From Byssochlamys sp. IMV 00236 (Eukaryota > Ascomycota > Eurotiomycetes > Eurotiales > Thermoascaceae), in assembly GCA_001931875.2 (NCBI GenBank), contig MSJH02000353.1, positions 1-21,314 on the forward strand: a stretch of 21,314 bases of DNA. The letters are read 5' to 3'. Every line of letters starts with the position of its first letter. Positions within the stretch are counted from its first letter, which is position 1. Positions 9,739 through 19,278 of this stretch are shown piece after piece. The notes beneath the pieces were generated by a model. The model made no database searches and was not told the DNA's origin. It saw nothing but the letters and a program-made list of their open reading frames with translations. Made by a program: the position numbers and the translations under genes.

Positions 9739-9771
9739 AGAAATCTCTATCTTTTTCTTTCTTCCTTCCTT

Positions 9772-10124
9772 TTATGCGCTGGCCTTTTCTTCAATGATGT
9801 TCAATTTCTGTACATTGGAATTGGCTGCATTGACGGCATCCTTCTTTTGCTTTTGTCTCAGTTGAGCTTGTTTTAATTCTTCAGCTTTAATACGAGTGAT
9901 ACGGGCAAACTCTTTGGTGTGGTGAAGACATTCCAGATAATCATCACGTTGAGCAAGACATTGTTGAGGAAGATCAGCAGAAGCATAACACTTGTTGAAC
10001 TCTTGCCAAAAGTGGAAGCATCGTCCACGACCTGCATTAAAAAAGTAGAAGGTGAGTACATGAACAAAGACAATGCTTATTTAATGAGAACATTACCACC
10101 GTCTAAACCGAAACCAGAAGACAT
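9772..10124 (-). CDS. NDUFS5: NADH:ubiquinone oxidoreductase (complex I) subunit NDUFS5, 95 aa, two exons
   Basis: Exon 1 is 10124-10097 (28 nt) and exon 2 is 10031-9772, separated by a 65-nt intron with donor GTAATG and acceptor TGCAG; the total of 288 nt is in frame. The protein begins MSSGFGLDGGRGRCF. It carries two CX9C motifs (C-FHFWQEFNK-C and C-LAQRDDYLE-C), the twin CX9C signature of proteins oxidised by Mia40 in the mitochondrial intermembrane space. ECLHHTKE is characteristic of the NDUFS5 (15 kDa, PFFD) family. The rest is a charged helix rich in Lys and Gln. The length matches fungal members. It is an accessory subunit of the membrane arm of complex I. The gene converges on the START gene, and its upstream region is shared with the 3' end of the large cytoskeletal gene. 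Confidence 0.92.
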
Positions 10125-10459
10125 GATTTAATAAAGACTAATACAACAAGAAAATAATTTTTTACTTGACCGGGACAAGAAGCCCATATAAACTCCGTGA
10201 CGTAGTTACGGAGATTAGATTTGGCCCTAATAAGGAAACAGGAGCAAGGTACTAAAGTGTTGGACAAATGATCAACAGCGCGGTAGAAGTATGAAGTAAG
10301 GGCAAAGATGTATCATGCATAGACTGACTGAACTAAACCTTATTTTACAAAAAGTGCATAAATGCCTTTTTTTATTGATATATAGTGTCAAAATGTATAT
10401 ATGAGGAAGAGGTATTAATGAAGGAGGTATAATTTTTATATGAATGCGAGTGGTGTATT
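10125..10459. other. Intergenic region: NDUFS5 upstream region and 3' end of the spectraplakin-like gene
   Basis: There is no coding frame. The stretch holds a perfect 6-bp-stem hairpin (10193-10213) whose loop region contains TGACGTAG, an ATF/CREB-like site, about 70 bp upstream of the NDUFS5 start. It also holds the minus-strand AATAAA at 10376-10371. Confidence 0.5.
10371..10376 (-). terminator. Polyadenylation signal of the spectraplakin-like gene
   Basis: The minus strand reads AATAAA followed by an A-run, 84 nt after the TAG stop at 10462-10460. This is the best candidate for the 3' end of the large transcript. Confidence 0.55.
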
Positions 10460-13400
10460 CTATAATTTTTTCTTAATGAATGGCATTTTTGCATCAATTT
10501 CAGCTTTTTTCATTTTCACAACAACATGGTTGCCTGCTTCATCCATACTAATATATTTATCTCCATCGATAAATCCAGGTAAAGGTGATCTTGATCGACT
10601 GCTAGAAGATTTGCTAGAGGACCTTGTCGAGGCTAGGCTGCTGCTGTTATTTCCACCTCCACCGCGAAGGGTAATTCTACCAGAGGGAGAAAAGGAGCGA
10701 GCGGTTTGTAAGTATGACTCTTGAAATGGAGCTTGGTCTCTTTTTGGTTCAATAGATGAGTCAAACTTGCTATAGACGCCTTCTGTGAGTCCATGGTCTA
10801 TAAACAAACAGATTAGTATTAGGCATTTGATGAATAACAATTAAGGAAAGGCTTACCTCTTAAAAACCTTTGAAATAAAAGAGAGCAATAGGTTAAAGGT
10901 TAGTGAGATGAAGAAATGATCACAATTGGGGACTTACTTTGAAAGCTCTACCCATCCACCGCCTACACGAACCATCACCATTTGGCTGGGTAAAATGCGA
11001 CAATACACAAGTCTAGGATTTTCGTCTCCAAACCAATATTTACCTACTTCGCCAGGTATCATCTTTACTGTAACACGATGTGGACTAGCATTCACTATAT
11101 GACTCAATTCAACATCAAGTGGGTTCTTGGGATCAGGTATATAGATTGTCTTATTGTTTGTAGTGTGTTTATCATTTCGTTTGTTTGCAGGTATAGGAGT
11201 AGATGGCGCAGGTTGGTTACTCTTTGCTGTGGCAGACATGGACATTCTTTTATTATGTACTGGGGTGGCTGGAGCAGGTGGTAATACGCGACGAGGTCGA
11301 GAAGCTGCAAGTTTGTTAAAGAATTCATTGTTTAATTGGTTAATGCAGTCCTGTAATTCACGCTCACGAACTGCAGCTGCAGCCTTGGCATTTGTCCATC
11401 TTTCTATTCCACCGGCTAGCCATTGGGACACATGAGCATTATCATCTGCAAATTGCTTTTTAGATTCCTTCTTTGCATTCTCTAATATGCGTACAATCTT
11501 TGGCTGGTGATGTTTGTAAGAGGCAATAAGAGAGCGTAGTAAGCCTTGCAGGTTGGATTTTGCGTGCTTTTCGCCAGCTACTGATACGTTCTTGGGATTG
11601 GCGTTGTTGATAGCAGTAATTAACAGGGCGATCTCTTCTTCCAATGATTCCATGAGCTCATTCATCACATGCAAGTCGCCTTCATCAAATACTTGCTTCT
11701 TCTTGATGTTGATGAGCGCGTCAATCTGACGAGTATTGTCTGTCATTTCCTTGTAAAGTTCACTGATCTCTTTGTCTTTACTCATTTCATCAGGCGTGGC
11801 AAAGACAATATCCACAAGTTCTTTAAGACCCTTTTCTTTCTTAGACAAGGATGCGCTGTAGTATTGACAAAGCTTATCAAATTCTGCAAATAGTGCTTCC
11901 TTATTGACGGTTTGCAAGGCTTCAAGGCTATTAGATACTTCATGTAAGAAACCAATGATCTCTTTCAACTTTGAAATGATGCGTTGGCGTTCAATATTCT
12001 TCTTCATGTTAACCTTGGCTTCTGTAACCATCGTCTTGACCTTTTCGACTTGACCAAGGACACGTTCAGTAGAGGACTTGATGTAGTTGTGAATACTGGA
12101 TTTTCTTTCGTCATTCTGCATGATGTTGTTCAGATCGATAATCTTTGTTGCCGTAGTGAACTCAGTCGCCTGCTCATCCAATGATTCAGCACAGTGCTCC
12201 AAATCTAAAAGAGCTTCCTCGCTTTCTACAGTAGCAATGGATTGATAAGCATGTACTGCATCGTCAATAATACGCTTTTCTGTACTCTTTAGCGCTTTAA
12301 CTTGCTTCAAAATCTTGGTATATTCTTGTTCAAGGGACATGGACTTTGATAAATGATCAAGCGCATCTGCTAATGGCATCAGTAATGACCCTGTATCTGC
12401 AAAATGGTGTGTTGAATGAAGCTCTTGACAGTGAATCTCCCTTAGTGTATCCAATTGTGTTTGGCAGTTCTTTAGCGTTACGTTGCTTGCTTCAATAATT
12501 CCACCACACGCATCAATCGTATCTTCAATGCTTTGGTGTTCCAACCATGCTACCTCTTTACTATGTGTATCCAAGATATTGTATTGCTTACTACAAAGGC
12601 TACTAAACTGAGAAACAGTTTGCTGAATGTGCTCAATCAGTCTTGTCTTATTCTTTTCCTTCACTTTAACTGAAATGTTTTCTTTCAATACTGCTAATTG
12701 CTGAACAAGTTGTACGCGTAGTTCTTCGTAAGCATTAAGATTTCCTTTGTCATTAAGCAGGTCAGAAGTAGTGATAGACAGGTCATGTAAAAGAACAAAA
12801 TCAACAGTCTCTGCTCGTTCTTGAACGCTTGGTAGCTCATCTTCTGTAGCGCTTTCTATTGTAGTCTTAATTGAGTGAATGTCTTGTTCGATGCTTGATA
12901 GTCTGTTAAAGTACTGCATCCATGATGAAGCACGAGAGACAAGAGTCGCCACAGCAGATTCAAATGATTCAAGCCCAGACCATGTCTTTTCCAACATATC
13001 TTGGACATCGTTATTGGCTTCATGATCCTTGATTTGCTGAATAGTTTTAAATTGAAGACGCACATCATCACAAAGACCTCTCAGTTGGTCAACCTTGTTA
13101 CAAGAAGCCTTGTATTCAGTCACGAGAGCTTGGTGCTGGGACTCGCGAGCTTCGAAAGATTCCGTGTTGATGTGTCTGTATTTCTGTTCAATGTCTTTCA
13201 GACAGACCATACAGTCATGAATTCTCGATCGGAGTAGTTTGATATCAGTGAGATATCTATTTGTTAATTGAGCAACAGAGAGTGTCTTTTGATGATGCTC
13301 CAATTGAGATTCGATTCGTTTGATCGTATCAAGGCCCTGTTGAAAGAGATTGGTGAATTGAACAAGTTGCTTTGCCTCCAAGTACTGCTGGTGGTGGCCT

Positions 13401-16400
13401 AAATCCAGCTTGTATTGTGATGCTGATGAATTTAGTTGGTCAGTCAGAGCTTGCCAGTCAGGTATATTTTGCTCAATCACAGAAAGCTCCTGTTCCTTGT
13501 ACGTGGCTTCAAACAAGTCTCGTGCAGAATGTAACCATGTAATCAATTTATGGTTTAACAAGGCATACTGTCTATCTCTACAAGTTTGATCTACACTTGA
13601 TAGCAAATTACTCCAGTCTTGACTTAGACGCTGATAAGTAGGCTTCACTTCATTTTGTAATTCACGAATCAGCTTCTCGTGATCTTCCTGGCTCTGCACT
13701 AGATCCAAAGACTTGTCTTCAAATGCCGCCTTGCACTTCTCGTAAGCGGAGGTAAGCAATGCATAGTTTGTTTCGTTAGCTCTCATGCCTTGCTGAATGC
13801 TCATGATCTCGCTGAGTGCCTTTTCCATCTGCTCTTCTTCTTCTACATCCAGGGCAGCTGTGTCCATTAAGACTTTACGACGAGCCGTGATCCATGCCTC
13901 TGTGTTTGCTGCTTGCTTCTTGAACGAATGAACTGACAGTTGTCGACGAGAAATGCGCTCCCTTGTTGCCAATAACTGTTCAAGATCAGACCATATTTCA
14001 CTTAGCCGAGCTGTACGAGAATCAATTGTTTCATGAATAGCTGCATTGATAGCCTCATCGTCCATCTTAGTTTCCGTAGGTGTAGCACGGACTGGATATG
14101 GAATACTAGCTGCCAACTGATCACGAGCATCATCAATTCCTGCCTTGAACTTGTGTAGTCGATCTGAATGATTTTCCAATAAGTGAACCATGTCCTCTTT
14201 CTGAGAATTGTTCGTAGTTGAGATAAATTCTTCACGGATGAGTTCAGCAGATTGTTCAAGCTGAGCGGTTCTCAGGATGAAGGCCGAAACAAGACATCTT
14301 TGAGAGACAACATCGTTTGAAAAGGACAAAATATGTTGCATATGCTCTTTAGCTGCCTCGACGTCTTCCATTTTCTTTGCATGAGGTACCAAGCGTGGGT
14401 TTTCATAGTCAATTGTGTTTGTGGTCAATTGTTCAAACTGTTGCTTTATGGGCAAAAGAACTTGATCTTGGTAAGTTTCAAATTTTGAGTAGTAGTTGTA
14501 CCATTCCATTCGTAGCTGTCCTTCGTCGTTATCGTGGGCTACTTGAACCAAATCTGTAGGTGTTGCTACTCTCCAACGAGCTCTTTGTTCGATAAACCTG
14601 TCAAGTTCAACTTCTTGCTCCTTTAGATAGGATAATGCCTTCTTCACTGTTGTTTCCCAAGAGACGCGTTGCTTGACCAGATCAAGCTCCCTGGACCGAG
14701 CTATTACATTTTCTTGAAATCTAGTACACGCTCTTCCAAGTGATTCCATTCTCATTTCCAGATAGTCAGGAACGGCCATTGGCCTAGGCAGTTTTGGAAA
14801 GTACTCTATGAATGCATCATAACTCATCTGAATACTTGGTAAAATCGTCTTTTCAAACTTGTTCCTGAGAGACATCAGCCTGTTCAAGTCACGTTCAAGT
14901 GTCTGTATATCCTGTTCAGAAATGTCTTCGCGAGAGAGCATCTGATTCTTTTTGGTTGTGAAGTCGCGTAATTGTTCATTCATTTCCTCTAGACGCTGAA
15001 TACCTTGATTCAAGTTTTTCTCCCAGGCAGCTCTCATGTTGGCTGCTTCCAGAGTCACTGCTTGATCAGACAATCCTTGCTTTAACTGATCCAGGTGCTT
15101 CATGACTTCACCCAAATGTCGTGCAGCGACTGATACATCGATATGCTGCTTCTTCTTCTTGTCTTGCATTGTGGATTCGATGAGCTGAACAATCTGGTCA
15201 TGAAGTAGCTTGACTTTCTCTTGCTCAAATTTTTCAACCTGCCTCCACAAATTTTGTCGAGACTGCTCCATATCCTGCAGATTACTGTCCACAAGAAATG
15301 ACTCTGCTGACACTTCGATATGTTGTTTTCTGAGAACATCAATTTGTTGATCGACCCATTGCTTCAACTCGTCTGCTTCCTTTTCATATTGTGCCACTCG
15401 ATGCTTCACTCGATCTGCCTCGCGATACGTCTCTGCGACTTGATCCAGACTCTTTTCGAGATTTTCAAGGTCCTGCACCTTTTTTTCAATCAAGGACTTT
15501 ATTTGCACACGAACGTGGGCTCGATACGTAGCAGCTGCCTCACTATTTTGCTGACGTTGAAGCCAATTTCCGCTATAGACAGGGTAGGGCATATGTTCGA
15601 CACAATCTGCTAGGATAGCCTTGTTCTCTCTTTTAAACCTGTCTATTCGTTCCTCAATGACACCAAATTGATCTTGCTCTTCATTGTTCATACGACGCAA
15701 TCTTTTTGCCAGCTGCTCCTTGATTTTCTCGCCTTCGTGTTGAGCATCATGAACACGCATCAAGAACTCGGTGATGGTTGAGCGTTGTGCCATAAGATCA
15801 GAGGTATAAGTGAGAAGATGTTTGAGATCATCGTGTTTGAGCTTGATATCAGACTGCTTGAGTGAGAGAAACTCTGGGAACGCGCTTTCATCAGTTGTTT
15901 GCATGACAGTAAGATAGGCCACAACCATTTCTTGATAACTGTCTAGCAAACAAGACCAAGGATGATCGCCAAGCTCACCCATACGATCCTGAATCCACTG
16001 AAAGGACTGGACGAGCTCATGGTCCCCCTGATAGGAAGGTTTGTCAGGGTTCTCCTTTGATGGGTCATAGCGCACTTTCTTGACGTTCAAGTCGCTTAGT
16101 TTCTTGGCCAAGGTCACAAGATGGCTGTGGTATTTTGACCATTGTGCTTCCCATTCAATCCGTCTTCTCAGCGCGTCCAGTTCGAGCTCGCGCTGATGGA
16201 GAAGGTCAGTTAGAACATGACGTCCTTTTTTGAGATTATCTAAGCTGTCGATCCACTGACTAACACTTGTTTCATGCTCAATAATACGTATAGCTTCGTC
16301 CAATTGAGGAAGATCTTCGTTCTCTATTTCGGAGAGTCGAGAGAGTACATGATCCCGATCCTTTTCTAAACGATGCAGTTCTTCTTCGTTCATGATGGGA

Positions 16401-17846
16401 CTGTATTCACTATCAGATACAACAGAGGTTGATGAGCTATGCGTTGAAGCTGAAGAGGATGAATGCGACTGATCAAGAGACTGAGCATATAAGTATGGTT
16501 TTAGTGTTGATAACGAATTGATCTTGTCATTGAACCAAGTCTGAAGGTTTTTGATCACTTCCTGAATGTCACTGACTCGCTGTTGAAGAGAGATGTTTTC
16601 ATCGCGAGAAATAAGTAGCTGATCGAGACCTTCGGCAATCAGGGCAAGTGACATAGAGTAGGCGTTCAAGGTGGTTTCGATCACTTCCTTTGTTACTTCA
16701 TTATCATGTAAATCATCGTTTCCCATAGCTGTCTTCATCTCAGGAGGAGAGGGATAAGGTATACAAGACGAGACGTTTTGAATAAACCGAGCAGAGTCCT
16801 GTTTGAATGCGAGCACTTTATCACTATACATGTCTTGTTGATCCAATTCATTAGAAGATAGCTCGTCCCTCAACTCTTCACCTAATGTCTTCAATTGCTG
16901 AAACTTTTCTATAACTTGGATAATTGATAGTAACTGTTCGACGATTTTTCTACTGAACGAGGATCGCTTCATTAAATCTTCAAAAGCGGATTCAAAGCCT
17001 GATTGACGAGATTGAAGATGATCTGGTAATTCGCGTACAGATTCCATTTGTTGATAGAGGTCGAGTATGTTTGAGTATAGACCCTGATCAAATCCTGATA
17101 GTTTTCCTTCTATTGCTACCAAAGACTGAATGATATTCTCGATGACTTGATCTGTATACAAATCCTCCTTTCCAGACCATCGAGCGATTGTGATGAATTG
17201 ATTAAGTTCTAAATGCGTGTTGGCTATCCATTCGACTGCTTGATTGAACAATTGTTCCCAATTGAGCCGTAAATTCAATAAGTGATGTTGGTCTTCAGAG
17301 AGCATACTTGGGTCATAATGATCGAATAGATCAATTGATAATGGGTCAATTATGTTTGATTTATTTAATAGTTTTGGTTTAGGTGAACTTTGAATTTCCT
17401 CTATTTCTTTTAATCGCTTCAATTTATGTTCTTCAATGTCATCAGTTCTATTGATTATCTTATAAAATTCACTTATATACAGCATGATGGAAGGTTCATG
17501 TGGGTATTCTATATCTAACAGGTCTCTTGATTCCAAGTATTTTGGTATCTGTAACTTATTTTCTCCAATATCAAATACAAGATTTAATATATCGTTCCAA
17601 TTATCTTTACTATCTACGAGTGGTATCAATTGATGTAGTGGTAAGATCCATTCTGGTTCAATTCGATGTATTAACAGACAAAACAGTAATCCACTCTTCC
17701 ATGACTTTGAGAAATCTTGTATGGTTGATATGATCTGACTGTTGATATAATCTTTTAATTCGAGCCGTATCCAATAAAGCAATCCGACCTTTGCTTCTGC
17801 CAATCCACCTTTCTATATCAAGGAAATGAATACAGGGATTGACTTG

Positions 17847-17894
<48 letters not shown>

Positions 17895-18266
17895 CTTAGT
17901 TTCTCCTAAAATATCACTAAATTGATATTTCAACATGATAAAGAATAAAATGGCCAATGTACTCTTTATGTCTCCATTCACGATATCTTCACTTGCAATC
18001 ACTGGTAAGTTTTCATCGTCTTCAAATTCTTGTTTCAAGAAATTCAATGCTCTGGATACATTGGATATCGCATGGATTTTCATTCGTCCTCTTTCTGGCT
18101 TTAATACTGGTTTATTTGATACGATAGATAATAATTTCAATAGCATCACTCCATCCCTTAGGTCTCGATCAATTGATTCTACCGAGTCTTCTTTTAACTG
18201 TACATTTATCCATTTTGTGAGTGTACGTATTTGAATATCTTGATAGTCTGTACTAATATTGGTCAT
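10460..18266 (-). CDS. Spectraplakin-like actin-microtubule crosslinker (CH-CH, coiled rod, GAS2 domain), 2522 aa, four exons
   Basis: Exons on the minus strand are 18266-17918, 17808-10938, 10867-10857 (11 nt) and 10797-10460; the total of 7569 nt is an exact multiple of three. Residues about 10-112 form a first calponin-homology domain (LTKWINVQLKEDSVESIDRD, DGVMLLKLLSI), and about 120-235 a second (LLYWIRLELKDYI, FCLLIHRIEPEWI). Tandem CH domains are the standard actin-binding module. About 280-2270 form a helical rod resembling divergent spectrin repeats, with a Ser-rich insert at 561-587. A basic, Pro-rich linker precedes the GAS2/GAR domain (about 2342-2412; KMIPGEVGKYWFGD, VMVRVGGGWVEL), which is known to bind microtubules. 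The GAS2 domain is completed only by splicing through the 11-nt exon (adds KFLRD, then HGLTEG). The Ser/Arg-rich tail ends in KKKL. The layout equals that of animal spectraplakins and Gas2-like proteins. A role linking F-actin to microtubules is inferred. The first junction (donor GTGATA at 17917, acceptor at 17809) is the least certain. Confidence 0.9.
17848..17891. repeat. (AT)n microsatellite inside an intron of the spectraplakin-like gene
   Basis: An uninterrupted alternating AT tract of about 44 bp fills much of the 109-nt intron (17917-17809) that lies between the exons for the two CH domains. It is read in frame after CH1 as alternating Ile-Tyr until a TAA at 17849-17847, so an unspliced message would give a 139-residue protein with CH1 only. 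Confidence 0.9.
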
Positions 18267-18301
18267 TATTTGTTTATAAATATAAACAAGCCCAAGATAG
18301 A

Positions 18302-18375
18302 AATGACCAAGAGTAGAAGAAAAGAGAGCAAGAAAGAAGGGGAAGAAAGGGAAAAAGGAAGAAAGAAGGGGGAAA
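18302..18375 (-). promoter_or_regulatory. Pyrimidine-rich leader/promoter tract of the spectraplakin-like gene
   Basis: On the coding (minus) strand this is an almost pure C/T tract (purines GAAGAAAGGG on the plus strand) ending about 40 bp upstream of the ATG at 18266. CT-rich stretches just upstream of starts are common in fungal promoters and often surround the transcription start. No ATG lies between the tract and the start codon, so the ATG at 18266 would be the first one used. Confidence 0.5.
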
Positions 18376-18389
18376 ATTTCTTTATTTAG

Positions 18390-18396
18390 TTTTATA
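18390..18396 (-). promoter_or_regulatory. TATA-box candidate of the spectraplakin-like gene
   Basis: The minus strand reads TATAAAA about 125 bp upstream of the start codon and immediately upstream of the CT-rich tract. This spacing would place initiation within the tract. AT-rich DNA produces such matches by chance, so the call is tentative. Confidence 0.35.
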
Positions 18397-19278
18397 AAGA
18401 CATGACTTCTCTTTTTAAAAAAATCGTGTCTACGTGTTCCCTTTCATTATTTCTTTACACGTGTTTTGTCTGAAAGAGAAGGGATTTGTTTATAGAATAC
18501 TAAAATAGTATCAATAACGGATAACACTTGAAAATAGTATAATTTTTAAGCTTTGTTTACATGCCTAATCTGATCGTTTAGATGACTACAGTAATAACAA
18601 AGATATATGCAAATATGCATCATATGAAAAGGATGGATGCATACCAACCCTATTCATTTTTCTTAAACGTAATGTTCACATAGAATACTTACTTTGATAG
18701 ACGTAGACTTGACCACATTCACCTTTTTCTAATTTTTAGTAGCCTAATGTGAGATAACTGTTTAACCCTGCTGTAAGCTTTTATAAAGCTAAAACCTAGT
18801 AACGAATAGGGCGTGATTTGTAGTTTACTAGATAACCAACATTATTTAAATCCTTAGTTATAGCTCATCCTATTGGATTTGATAAAAGTACGCCTATTTG
18901 TTTATTTTCACAAATAGTTTGTTGTTTGTTTGTGTCCTCTTGGATATTTATAGACGAAACAAAACATAATCCAAAGACTATAGTTAATGACGTGTTTAGT
19001 GATATAAACCATCTGAAGTATAAGTAGCAAGTAATAGACAGGGCAATACATCCTTTTGACTTGGACCTCTTACCTCCCTGCTGGTCAATCTAACTTACTA
19101 CATTATACAAACGTATAATGATATCAATAATCCTGATAGTGACAGTAGCTACACTATAATATTATCATATCATACAACACAGCTATTGTATAATCATCAC
19201 TATTTATGCACTCTACTGTCGTTAGTAATAATAGTATCACAGTCCTGATCTTCTCCTTTTTGACGACATTTTCCCATC
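18397..19278. other. Divergent intergenic region between the cytoskeletal gene and the right-end gene
   Basis: No gene can be supported. Contents noted: a perfect 8-bp hairpin at 19101-19120 (arms CATTATAC/GTATAATG, loop AAAC) and inverted 8-mers GACAGTAG at 19141-19148 and CTACTGTC at 19213-19220. Pyrimidine-rich DNA begins before the right-end gene. As the genes on both sides are divergent, this about 1-kb stretch should hold both promoters. Confidence 0.5.

Noticed and set aside
10440..10724. Plus-strand frame opposite the last exon of the spectraplakin-like gene
   Set aside because: Shadow of the Ser/Arg-rich tail on the other strand; no independent support.
10798..10840. A hydrophobic N-terminus (MLFIKCLILICLF) for a separate small gene at 10840-10460
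   Set aside because: These codons lie in the intron upstream of the acceptor at 10798; the downstream part continues the GAS2 domain in phase. The apparent signal peptide is an artefact of the intron.
17847..17917. A coding extension of CH1 with Ile-Tyr repeats as a real protein end
   Set aside because: The frame merely runs into an AT microsatellite. A GT-AG intron (17917-17809) joins CH1 to CH2 in frame and restores the known tandem-CH layout.
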